Shown here piece after piece: positions 35,424 through 43,811 of a stretch of DNA of 64,000 bases; the first letter of the stretch is position 1; the number at the start of each line of letters is the position of its first letter. The notes beneath the pieces are model-generated. The model was given only the letters and a program-made list of their open reading frames with translations. It searched no databases and was not told the origin of the DNA. Where the stretch lies: NCBI GenBank assembly GCA_041521345.1, contig JBGOHB010000022.1; one strand, written 5' to 3'. Source of the stretch: Virgibacillus_N oceani_A (GTDB lineage Bacteria; Bacillota; Bacilli; Bacillales; Amphibacillaceae). The position numbers and the translations under genes are program-made.

Positions 35424-36845
35424 ATGGCAAATAATTATGATCTCGTAATACTTGGAGGCGGAACCGGCGGCTATGTTGCTGCCATCCGGGCCGCACAATT
35501 GGGAATAAAGGTTGCCATTGTAGAAAAAGGGGCGCTTGGAGGTACTTGTTTACACCGTGGCTGTATACCATCAAAGGCATTACTGAGAAGTGCTGAAGTG
35601 TTCAGGCAGACAAAAGAAGCGGAATCGTTCGGTGTTGTTACTGAAGCACCTTCGATTAATTTTACCAAAGTACAGGAGAGAAAAAACAACATCATTCAAA
35701 AATTACATCAGGGCGTTCAGGGATTAATGAAGAAAGGGAAAATTGATGTATATGAAGGGTTTGGCCGCATACTAGGCCCAAGTATATTTTCTCCTATGCC
35801 GGGAACTATTTCCATTGAATATGAAAATGGGGAAGAAAACACGATGCTTGTTCCAAATAATGTGCTAGTGGCAACTGGTTCTAAACCAAAATCACTGCCC
35901 GGATTAGAATTGGACGGCGATCTAGTGATGAGTTCCGATGATGCACTGGAAATGGAGTCTTTGCCTGAATCAATAATTATTATTGGCGGAGGCGTGATCG
36001 GCATAGAATGGGCTTCGATGCTGGCAGACTTTGGTGTAGCAGTGACTGTCATTGAATACGGTGAGCAAATTTTGCCAACGGAAGATGAAGCGGTCGCCAA
36101 AGAAGTTGAAAAGCTATTGAAAAAAAGAGGTATCACCTTTGTTAAGGGAGCGAAAACATTAACAGATACACTATCCAAAGAGCAAGGGATTTCCGTTGAT
36201 GCTGAAGTTAACGGAAAGACAGAAAGTTTTCATGCTGAAAAAATGCTAATCTCCGTTGGCAGGGAAGCTAATACAAAAAATATCGGCCTGGAAAATACTG
36301 ATATTGTTGTGGAGAAAGGCACCATACAAACAAACAACTTTTATCAGACAAAAGAATCGCATATTTATGCGATTGGTGACGTGATTGGCGGAATGCAGCT
36401 GGCACATGTAGCTTCACATGAGGGAATAACGGCTGTAGAACATATGGCAAATCAGGAACCATATCCAATCGATTATAACAATGTTCCTTCGTGTATCTAC
36501 TCCAGTCCGGAGGTTGCCAGTGTAGGTATGACTGAAAAGCAAGCTAAAGAAAGCGGGTTTGATATAAAAACTGGAAAATTCCCATTTCAGGCTGTTGGAA
36601 AAGCACTGGTTCACGGAGAAGCAGATGGATTTGTAAAAATTATTTCAGATAAAGCGACACAGGATATTCTGGGAGTGCATATGATCGGCCCTCATGTAAC
36701 AGATATGATTTCAGAAGCCGGGCTTGCTAAAGTACTTGATGCATCCCCTTGGGAAGTGGCTCATTCGATACACCCGCACCCGACGCTATCTGAAGTGATG
36801 GGTGAAGCAGCATTAGCTGTAGAAGGAAATCAAATTCACGGATAA
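35424..36845 (+). CDS. lpdV: Dihydrolipoyl dehydrogenase (E3) of the branched-chain complex
   Basis: FAD enzyme that re-oxidises the dihydrolipoyl arm of BkdB and passes electrons to NAD. 473 residues. The FAD loop is GGGTGGYVAAIRAA, the redox disulfide GGTCLHRGCIPSKA, the NAD loop GGGVIGIEWA and the C-terminal HPHPTLSE catalytic His-Glu. ATG 35424 is preferred over a GTG nine bases upstream. A 134-base gap separates it from bkdAA. Confidence 0.96.
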   Translation: MANNYDLVILGGGTGGYVAAIRAAQLGIKVAIVEKGALGGTCLHRGCIPSKALLRSAEVFRQTKEAESFGVVTEAPSINFTKVQERKNNIIQKLHQGVQGLMKKGKIDVYEGFGRILGPSIFSPMPGTISIEYENGEENTMLVPNNVLVATGSKPKSLPGLELDGDLVMSSDDALEMESLPESIIIIGGGVIGIEWASMLADFGVAVTVIEYGEQILPTEDEAVAKEVEKLLKKRGITFVKGAKTLTDTLSKEQGISVDAEVNGKTESFHAEKMLISVGREANTKNIGLENTDIVVEKGTIQTNNFYQTKESHIYAIGDVIGGMQLAHVASHEGITAVEHMANQEPYPIDYNNVPSCIYSSPEVASVGMTEKQAKESGFDIKTGKFPFQAVGKALVHGEADGFVKIISDKATQDILGVHMIGPHVTDMISEAGLAKVLDASPWEVAHSIHPHPTLSEVMGEAALAVEGNQIHG

Positions 36846-36979
36846 ATGAGTAAAAGGCAAGCCCTGTATAGCGGCACACAAACTGAACCCGATTCGCTAT
36901 CGCTGGGCATGGCTATTCTAAAATCACCCGCAGCTTCAACATTTTTATAAGTTCTAAGCAAAAAAAGGAGGGGACTTTA
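36846..36979 (+). other. Non-coding spacer between lpdV and bkdAA
   Basis: 134 bases without a reading frame inside an otherwise tight operon. The sequence is somewhat GC-richer than its flanks, with no T-tract terminator and no convincing promoter. It ends in the AAAGGAGGGG ribosome site of bkdAA. Possibly a small inserted element. Confidence 0.4.
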
Positions 36980-37972
36980 ATGTCAAATAATCGCCATAAA
37001 GACTTAGGTTTGTTAGATGATCAAGTATTGGAAATGTATAAAACCATGTTATTAGCCCGAAAGCTTGATGAAAGAATGTGGCTGTTAAACCGGGCGGGAA
37101 AAATACCATTTGTCATTTCTTGTCAGGGACAGGAAGCGGCACAGATTGGAGCATCCTTTGCAATGGACCGTGAAAAAGATTATACAGCGCCGTATTACCG
37201 GGACCTGGGTGTTGTTTTAGCATTCGGAATGACTGCTAAAGAAATCATGCTTTCCGGATTTGCCAAAAAAGAAGATCCAAACTCCGGGGGACGGCAGATG
37301 CCGGGACACTTTGGGCAGAAAAAGAACAGAATTTTAACAGGTTCTTCTCCAGTAACTACACAGCTGCCACACGCAGTTGGTGTTGCCCTGGCCGCCAAGA
37401 TGGAGAAAAAGGACTTTGTTTCCTTAGTAACACTGGGAGAAGGTTCTTCCAACCAGGGAGATTTCCATGAAGGCTTGAATTTTGCCGGCGTGCATGATTT
37501 ACCGGTAATAACCATGGTTGAAAACAACAAATACGCTATCTCTGTTCCGATTGAAAAACAACTTGCCAGTGAAACGGTTGCAGACCGCGGACAAAGTTAC
37601 GGAATGCCTGGCTTTACGGTAGATGGAAATGATCCATTGGCAGTGTATGAAGCTGTTAAAGCAGCGAGGGAACGCGCGGTCAGTGGAGATGGACCAACAT
37701 TAATAGAAGCAATAACCTATCGATTAACTGCACACTCAAGTGATGACGACGACCGACTGTACCGTGAAAGTGATGAAGTGGAAGAAGCAAGAAAAAATGA
37801 TTCCATCATCACTTTTGCAGCCTATTTGAAAGATAATGGAATTTTAACAGAGGAATCGGAAAAGGAACTGCACGCGGAGATCAGTGACTTAGTTAATGAT
37901 GCGACGGAATACGCGGAAGAAGCTCCGTATGCTGAACCTGAAGAAGCACTGAAATTCGTTTACGAAGAGTGA
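36980..37972 (+). CDS. bkdAA: Branched-chain 2-oxoacid dehydrogenase E1 alpha
   Basis: Thiamine diphosphate-dependent decarboxylase subunit acting on the keto acids of valine, leucine and isoleucine. 330 residues. The TPP-binding motif runs GEGSSNQGDFHEGLN to VENNKYA (about 153-187). The regulatory-loop-like segment TAHSSDDD is present near residue 252. A strong AAAGGAGGGG site precedes the ATG. bkdAB follows after 15 bases. Confidence 0.97.
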   Translation: MSNNRHKDLGLLDDQVLEMYKTMLLARKLDERMWLLNRAGKIPFVISCQGQEAAQIGASFAMDREKDYTAPYYRDLGVVLAFGMTAKEIMLSGFAKKEDPNSGGRQMPGHFGQKKNRILTGSSPVTTQLPHAVGVALAAKMEKKDFVSLVTLGEGSSNQGDFHEGLNFAGVHDLPVITMVENNKYAISVPIEKQLASETVADRGQSYGMPGFTVDGNDPLAVYEAVKAARERAVSGDGPTLIEAITYRLTAHSSDDDDRLYRESDEVEEARKNDSIITFAAYLKDNGILTEESEKELHAEISDLVNDATEYAEEAPYAEPEEALKFVYEE

Positions 37973-37987
37973 GGAGGGGGTTTAATC

Positions 37988-38971
37988 ATGCCAGTAATGT
38001 CTTATATACAGGCAGTTACAACTGCTTTAAAAGAAGAAATGACACGAGATGAAAAAGTTTTTATACTAGGCGAGGATGTAGGAAAAAAAGGCGGTGTATT
38101 TCGTGCCACAGATGGGTTACATGAAGAATTCGGGGAATACCGGGTGTTGGATACACCACTTGCTGAATCTGCCATAGCAGGAGTCGGTATTGGAGCAGCC
38201 ATGTATGGGATGCGGCCGGTAGCGGAGATGCAATTCGCTGACTTTATTATGCCCGCTGTGAATCAGATAATTTCCGAAGCGGCAAAAATTCGTTATCGCT
38301 CCAATAATGACTGGAATGCTCCGATTACTATACGCGCTCCGTATGGGGGTGGAGTTCATGGTGCACTATATCATTCCCAGTCGGTTGAATCTGTTTTTGC
38401 CAATCAGCCGGGACTGAAAATTGTAATGCCGTCTACACCGTATGATGCTAAAGGATTATTAAAAGCTTCCATTCGTGACAACGACCCGGTGCTTTTCTTT
38501 GAACATAAACGAGCTTACCGATTGTTGAAGGGAGAAGTTCCGGAGGATGATTACGTTCTTCCAATCGGTAAGGCCGATGTGAAACGGGAAGGATCGGATG
38601 TAACCATCATTACTTATGGTTTATGTGTCCATTTTGCACTACAGGCAGCAGAAAAACTGGCTGAAGAAGGAATTGACGCACATATTTTGGATTTAAGAAC
38701 TGTTTATCCTCTAGACAAAGAAGCAATTATTGAAGCGGCAAAAAGAACTGGTAAAGTGCTACTAGTAACGGAAGATAATAAAGAAGGGAGCATTATTAGC
38801 GAGGTAGCAGCTATCATTGCAGAAAACTGTCTATTCGACTTAGATGCTCCCGTTCAACGACTGGCTGGGCCTGATGTCCCTGCAATGCCATACGCACCGC
38901 CAATGGAGAAGTATTTTATGGTGAATCCGGATAAAGTGGAAAAAGCAATACGCGAACTAGCAGAATTTTAA
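37988..38971 (+). CDS. bkdAB: Branched-chain 2-oxoacid dehydrogenase E1 beta
   Basis: Partner chain of BkdAA completing the E1 heterotetramer and the TPP site. 327 residues, standard for the family. Recognisable segments are ILGEDVGKKGGVFRAT, MQFADFIMPAVNQI and APYGGGVHGALYHSQS. GAGGAGGGGG precedes the ATG. Confidence 0.97.
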   Translation: MPVMSYIQAVTTALKEEMTRDEKVFILGEDVGKKGGVFRATDGLHEEFGEYRVLDTPLAESAIAGVGIGAAMYGMRPVAEMQFADFIMPAVNQIISEAAKIRYRSNNDWNAPITIRAPYGGGVHGALYHSQSVESVFANQPGLKIVMPSTPYDAKGLLKASIRDNDPVLFFEHKRAYRLLKGEVPEDDYVLPIGKADVKREGSDVTIITYGLCVHFALQAAEKLAEEGIDAHILDLRTVYPLDKEAIIEAAKRTGKVLLVTEDNKEGSIISEVAAIIAENCLFDLDAPVQRLAGPDVPAMPYAPPMEKYFMVNPDKVEKAIRELAEF

Positions 38972-38990
38972 ATGAAGGAAGGTGTTCAAA

Positions 38991-40283
38991 GTGGCAAAAG
39001 AAAAAATCAACATGCCTCAACTGGGTGAGAGTGTAACAGAAGGAACGATCGAGTCATGGCTTGTAAGTCCAGGAGATAAAGTTAATAAATACGATCCTAT
39101 TGCTGAAGTTATGACAGACAAAGTAAATGCGGAAGTTCCTTCATCCTATACTGGGCTTATTAGTGAAATTGTAGCACAGGAAGGGGATACGATCGCTGTA
39201 GGCGAGTTAATGTGCTACATAGATACAGAAGATAGTTCAGGCGGTACTGCATCTGAAAAGGATAAAGACACCGGTGAGTTGGATGAGAAGCAAGCCGGTT
39301 CAGCAGAACAAAAGACAGCCGAGCCGGTGAACGAAGATCAATCAATGAAAAAGCGTTACTCACCTGCTGTATTAAGCATGGCCCAGGAAAATGACATTGA
39401 TCTTGAACAGGTTAATGGTACTGGTCTTGGCGGCAGAATTACTAGAAAAGATATTGAAAAAATTATTGAAACCGGGAAAATTCCAAAAGCAGAAGAAGCA
39501 AAAGCACAGCCGGAACCTGCAGCTGAGGCACCATCCGTTCCAAAACCGGCAGCCTCAGAAGCACCGAAGCAAACAGCTCAAACCGGAGATGTGGAAATTC
39601 CGGTCACCGGTGTCCGCAAAATGATTGCCCAGAACATGGTACGTTCCAAACAGGAAATACCACATGCCTGGATGACAGTGGAAGTCGATGTAACCGACCT
39701 TGTTAATTTCAGAAATGGAATAAAAAATGACTTTAAGCAAAAAGAGGGATATAGCTTAACCTTCTTCTCCTTTTTCGTAAAAGCAGTGGCACAGGCGTTG
39801 AAAGAGTATCCTGAATTAAATAGTACATGGGCAGAAGATAAGATTATCCAGAAAAAAGACATAAATTTGTCCATTGCCGTAGCAAAAGATAATGAATTGT
39901 TTGTACCTGTTATCAAGCATGCCGATGAAAAAAGCATTAAGGGAATTGCACGTGATATAAATGAACTGGCAGCCAAAGCAAGAAATGGAAAATTAGCATC
40001 CGATGACATGCAAGGCGGTACATTTACAGTAAACAATACAGGTTCATTTGGTTCCGTTCAGTCTATGGGAGTAATTAACCATCCGCAGGCAGCCATTTTA
40101 CAAGTTGAATCCATTGTGAAACGCCCTGTTATTTACAATGATATGTTCGCAGCGAGAGATATGGTCAATTTATGTTTGTCACTTGATCATCGGATTTTGG
40201 ATGGGCTTGTTTGTGGAAAGTTTTTAAGCAGAGTAAAAGAAGTTCTGGAAAATATGAATAAAGATACGACAAATATTTACTGA
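38991..40283 (+). CDS. bkdB: Branched-chain 2-oxoacid dehydrogenase E2 (lipoamide acyltransferase)
   Basis: Core of the BKD complex, transferring acyl groups from lipoyl to CoA. The 430 residues comprise one lipoyl domain (1-77; lipoylated K44 in TDKV), an acidic linker, an E3-binding domain (about 118-155, YSPAVLSMA to TRKDIE), an Ala/Pro-rich linker and a catalytic domain ending with DHRILDG. GTG 38991 is preferred because GGAAGGTG lies 7 nt before it. Last gene of the bkd operon. Confidence 0.96.
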   Translation: MAKEKINMPQLGESVTEGTIESWLVSPGDKVNKYDPIAEVMTDKVNAEVPSSYTGLISEIVAQEGDTIAVGELMCYIDTEDSSGGTASEKDKDTGELDEKQAGSAEQKTAEPVNEDQSMKKRYSPAVLSMAQENDIDLEQVNGTGLGGRITRKDIEKIIETGKIPKAEEAKAQPEPAAEAPSVPKPAASEAPKQTAQTGDVEIPVTGVRKMIAQNMVRSKQEIPHAWMTVEVDVTDLVNFRNGIKNDFKQKEGYSLTFFSFFVKAVAQALKEYPELNSTWAEDKIIQKKDINLSIAVAKDNELFVPVIKHADEKSIKGIARDINELAAKARNGKLASDDMQGGTFTVNNTGSFGSVQSMGVINHPQAAILQVESIVKRPVIYNDMFAARDMVNLCLSLDHRILDGLVCGKFLSRVKEVLENMNKDTTNIY

Positions 40284-40438
40284 ATTTCACATTACGTGTA
40301 GACTTTTTAGTAATGAACCATAATGCCCTGTATATCTGTATAAAGAAATCAATATCAATAAATTGAAAAATATAATAAAAATTGATATGCTGAAATAGAG
40401 GTTTACTATACTTAGTCAAATAAGGGGCTGAAATATAT

Positions 40439-40870
40439 ATGGATTTCAACTTATTCATGAATGATGTTGTGGATGCAGCCAGAAAAGATATAACAGAAGC
40501 AGGTTATAGAGAGCTAACAACGCCTGACGAAGTTGATGAGGCACTGACACAAAAGGGTACCACTTTAGTAATGATTAATTCTACATGTGGCTGTGCTGGT
40601 GGAATCGCCCGTCCTGCAGCTGCAAATTCAATCCATTATGATAAAAGACCGGATCACCTGGTAACAGTATTTGCAGGCCAAGATGCCGAAGCTACTGAAA
40701 AAGCACGGGAATACTTTGAAGGATTTCCGCCTTCTTCACCATCATTTGCTTTTATGAAAGACGGTAAAATTGTGACAATGCTGGAGCGCCATGATATTGA
40801 AGGTTTCAATGCGATGGATGTAATGGATAAACTTCAGCAGGTTTTTGACGAACATTGTGAAGAAGTTTAA
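40439..40870 (+). CDS. brxB: Bacilliredoxin BrxB (YqiW family)
   Basis: Removes bacillithiol from S-bacillithiolated proteins. 143 residues, DUF1094 family, with the redox motif C50-G51-C52 (NSTCGCAGG). Position after bkdB matches yqiW (BrxB) in B. subtilis rather than its paralogue YphP. The 155 bases before it contain no gene. The ribosome site is weak (AAGGGG, about 12 nt). A terminator follows. Confidence 0.93.
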   Translation: MDFNLFMNDVVDAARKDITEAGYRELTTPDEVDEALTQKGTTLVMINSTCGCAGGIARPAAANSIHYDKRPDHLVTVFAGQDAEATEKAREYFEGFPPSSPSFAFMKDGKIVTMLERHDIEGFNAMDVMDKLQQVFDEHCEEV

Positions 40871-40877
40871 ATAATGG

Positions 40878-40914
40878 TGAGGCTGTCTCTATGGAAATAG
40901 GTCAGCCTCCTTTT
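40878..40914 (+). terminator. Terminator of brxB
   Basis: GAGGCTG pairs with CAGCCTC around a 17-nt loop and is followed by TTTTATT. Confidence 0.75.
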
Positions 40915-41057
40915 ATTCAATGCTTGAATTGTAATACATAATCATTAAATGAAAGCATCAAACAGTATCATAACTACGACATTTTACTAGAAATTTATTA
41001 AGATTTTCGAAATTTAAACGTATACATTATATCGTATTTTTCCAGTGGAAAGAATAA

Positions 41058-41081
41058 AAAGACTGGCAGTTCCCAGTCTTT
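41058..41081 (-). terminator. Terminator of the Prli42-like gene
   Basis: Read on the minus strand, AAAGACTGG and CCAGTCTTT form a 9-bp stem followed by T residues, just past the stop of the small gene. Confidence 0.85.
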
Positions 41082-41091
41082 GTCATTTTTA

Positions 41092-41208
41092 CTATATAAA
41101 CATTGCTAAACCAGCAGTCAGAGATGATAGCAGCATTGCAATAATCATGATATAAATAATTATTCTCGTTCTACGTTCGCGTTTTGATGATTTTTTGGAT
41201 GATGCCAC
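41092..41208 (-). CDS. prli42: Stressosome-anchoring miniprotein, Prli42-like
   Basis: 38-codon gene starting at GTG 41208 with a perfect AAAGGAGG about 8 nt upstream. The product has a Ser/Lys/Arg-rich N-terminus (residues 1-15) and one membrane helix (about 16-36) ending TAGLAMFI. In Listeria, Prli42 is a 31-residue membrane protein that tethers the stressosome through RsbR, and relatives occur across Firmicutes with this same basic-end plus LLSSLxxGLxMF-type helix. Similarity is by eye. The ribosome site and its own terminator make it a real gene. Confidence 0.8.
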   Translation of the reverse strand: MASSKKSSKRERRTRIIIYIMIIAMLLSSLTAGLAMFI

Positions 41209-41334
41209 AATTAAATCCTCCTTTAGTACAGCTTACTACTTGTATTCTATCGTGAAAATGAAAGATGAACAAGTATAAAAAGAAAAATAAGGAGAAATTC
41301 ATGTAATCTTAATAGCATATGGAGGTAAAAACTA

Positions 41335-42975
41335 ATGAGTGAGAGAGAAAAAAATCAGAAAAAAGCATGGGAAGATGCTGTTGATTCGGTAATTAAGCGC
41401 TTTCCAGAAAGAAAAGAAACATTCACAACCTCTTCAGCTATCGAGGTAGAACGGTTATATACCGGAAAGGAAGATAGTGAGAATGCTGAATATCCGGGGC
41501 AATATCCATACACAAGAGGAATACAGCCGACAATGTACCGGGGCAGATTCTGGACCATGCGGCAATATGCCGGTTTTGGCTCTGCTGTAGAAACCAATAA
41601 ACGATTCCGTTATTTACTCGATCAAGGGCAAACAGGGCTTTCTGTTGCTTTTGATTTGCCTACCCAAATTGGATATGATTCAGACGACAGTATGGCGGAA
41701 GGGGAAGTAGGTAAAGTAGGCGTTGCCATAGATTCTCTAGATGATATGGAGAAACTGCTGGATCAGATTCCACTGGATAAAGTAAGCACATCCATGACGA
41801 TAAACGCACCTGCATCCGTTTTATTATGTATGTACATAGCTGTTGGCGAAAAACAGGGTGTCCCTCTAGAGAAGCTTACGGGCACAATACAGAATGATAT
41901 TTTAAAGGAATATATTGCTCGCGGTACATATATTTATCCGCCGAAGCCGTCGATGCGATTGATCACCAATATTTTTGAATACTGTCAAAAAAATGTTCCA
42001 AAATTTAACACGATCAGTATCTCCGGCTATCATATCCGGGAAGCTGGTTCTAATGCGGTTCAGGAAGCAGCATTCACCATTGCAAACGGAATGGCTTACG
42101 TTGATGCTGCTTTGGAATCGGGACTTGACATAGATTCATTTGCGCCAAGACTGGCTTTTTTCTTTAATGCACATAATAACTTTTTTGAAGAGGTGGCAAA
42201 ATTCCGAGCCGCCAGAAGAATATGGGCAAAAATTATGAAAGAGCATTATCAAGCAAAGGATCCAAAAAGCTGGAAAATGCGTTTTCATACACAAACAGGC
42301 GGTTCTACATTAACTGCACAGCAGCCTGACAACAACATAGTAAGGGTCACATTACAGGCGCTGGCTGCAGTTATGGGAGGTACACAAAGTTTGCACACAA
42401 ATTCACGCGATGAAGCTTTATCATTACCGACGGAAGACTCTGCCAGAATTGCACTTAGAACCCAGCAGATAATTGCCCATGAAAGCGGTGCAGCGGATAC
42501 GATAGATCCATTAGGCGGCTCCCATTATGTGGAAGCACTAACCGATAAACTGGAAGAGGAAGTAAATGCCTACTTGGAACGAATTAAAGATATTGGCGGA
42601 GCAGTCCAGGCAGTAGAAGAAGGGTATATGCAGCGGGAAATTCACCAAAATGCCTATGAAATACAGAAGAACATTGAAAATGAAAAGGAAATCATCGTGG
42701 GGTTAAATAAATTTACACTGGATGAAGAAGTAGATCCGGATTTGTTAAAAGTGGATGAGACTTTAGAAAACGCACAAATACAAGGTATCAACAATATACG
42801 AAAAGAAAGAAATCAGGATAATGTAAATAATGCACTGGAAACACTCCGAAAAAATGCGAACAAACCTGATAGCAACTTGATTCCGTATATTTTGGATGCA
42901 GTTAAAGCTTATGCCACCATCGGAGAAATTTGTAATGTAATGCGTGAAGAATTCGGCGAGTACACAGGGATTTAA
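41335..42975 (+). CDS. Methylmalonyl-CoA mutase, large (substrate-binding) chain
   Basis: Barrel-domain subunit of the B12 enzyme converting methylmalonyl-CoA to succinyl-CoA. 546 residues with the recognisable YPYTRGIQPTMYRGRFWTMRQYAGFG opening and RFHTQTGGSTLTAQQPDNN motif. The cobalamin-binding domain is absent and is encoded by the next gene, so the mutase is split. A GGAGG site precedes the ATG. A cre-like sequence lies inside codons 20-24. No meaB-type GTPase chaperone is seen nearby. Confidence 0.95.
   Translation: MSEREKNQKKAWEDAVDSVIKRFPERKETFTTSSAIEVERLYTGKEDSENAEYPGQYPYTRGIQPTMYRGRFWTMRQYAGFGSAVETNKRFRYLLDQGQTGLSVAFDLPTQIGYDSDDSMAEGEVGKVGVAIDSLDDMEKLLDQIPLDKVSTSMTINAPASVLLCMYIAVGEKQGVPLEKLTGTIQNDILKEYIARGTYIYPPKPSMRLITNIFEYCQKNVPKFNTISISGYHIREAGSNAVQEAAFTIANGMAYVDAALESGLDIDSFAPRLAFFFNAHNNFFEEVAKFRAARRIWAKIMKEHYQAKDPKSWKMRFHTQTGGSTLTAQQPDNNIVRVTLQALAAVMGGTQSLHTNSRDEALSLPTEDSARIALRTQQIIAHESGAADTIDPLGGSHYVEALTDKLEEEVNAYLERIKDIGGAVQAVEEGYMQREIHQNAYEIQKNIENEKEIIVGLNKFTLDEEVDPDLLKVDETLENAQIQGINNIRKERNQDNVNNALETLRKNANKPDSNLIPYILDAVKAYATIGEICNVMREEFGEYTGI
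41392..41405. promoter_or_regulatory. Possible cre-like site inside the 5' end of the mutase gene
   Basis: ATTAAGCGCTTTCC shares its first 11 bases with the cre-like site of the bkd promoter and matches the cre consensus in about 11 of 14 positions. It lies about 58 bp into the coding region, where CcpA can act as a roadblock. Weak on its own. Confidence 0.3.
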
Positions 42976-42986
42976 GGGGGATAATT

Positions 42987-43811
42987 ATGGCAAAGATTCG
43001 AGTATTAGTAGCAAAACCGGGACTGGATGGTCACGATCGGGGGGCATTAGTCATTTCACAGGCATTGAGAGATCATGGCATGGAAGTAATATATACCGGA
43101 CTGCGCCAATCACCGGCACAAATTGCGCAGGCAGCAGTTCAAGAAGACGTGGACGTTATTGGTTTATCCTCTTTATCAGGAGCACATAAATCGCTTTTTC
43201 CAAAAGTGATCGATGAACTGGCCAAGAAAAACGCGAGTGATATTCCGGTCGTTGGCGGCGGGGTTATACCGAGTGAAGATATTGCATTTTTACTTGAAAG
43301 CGGAGTTAAAAAGATTTTTACCAGCGGCGCTTCCACTCAAAGTTTAGCTAATTATATCGAGGAATTAATTGATCCAAAACAAGCATCGTTGCCTGCACCT
43401 GAGAAAATTTCCCATATCGGGATTGCAGTGGAGAGCATCGATGCTGCATTACCTTTTTACACCGACACCTTGGGATTAAAACTGGAGGGTGTTGAAAAGG
43501 TTGAATCTGAAGCAGTGAAAGTAGCCTTTCTAAAAATTGGTGAGACAAGGTTTGAATTATTGGAACCATTAAATGAAAACTCTCCTATTCAGCAATATAT
43601 TAATAAAAAAGGAGAAGGAGTTCACCATATCGCTTTAGAAATCAATGATATAAACGAACGACTTAATAAGTTAAAATCTGAAGGTATAAAATTAATAAAT
43701 GATAAACCAAAGCTGGGCGCTCACAATAGCCAGATAGCTTTTATTCATCCGAAAGCTGCAGGCGGTGTACTGTATGAATTATGTGAGCATGGCAGTGGAG
43801 GTGAGGAATAA
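42987..43811 (+). CDS. Fusion of methylmalonyl-CoA mutase B12-binding subunit and methylmalonyl-CoA epimerase
   Basis: 274 residues in two domains. Residues 1-130 are the cobalamin-binding chain with the base-off motif D14-x-H16-x-x-G19 and later GLSSLSG and VVGGG loops. Residues 140-268 are a vicinal-oxygen-chelate epimerase (HIGIAVESIDAALPFYTDTLGL) with likely metal ligands H143, H214 and E264. It would epimerise (S)- to (R)-methylmalonyl-CoA beside the mutase active site. The domains are usually separate proteins. It overlaps the next gene by one base. Confidence 0.93.
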   Translation: MAKIRVLVAKPGLDGHDRGALVISQALRDHGMEVIYTGLRQSPAQIAQAAVQEDVDVIGLSSLSGAHKSLFPKVIDELAKKNASDIPVVGGGVIPSEDIAFLLESGVKKIFTSGASTQSLANYIEELIDPKQASLPAPEKISHIGIAVESIDAALPFYTDTLGLKLEGVEKVESEAVKVAFLKIGETRFELLEPLNENSPIQQYINKKGEGVHHIALEINDINERLNKLKSEGIKLINDKPKLGAHNSQIAFIHPKAAGGVLYELCEHGSGGEE

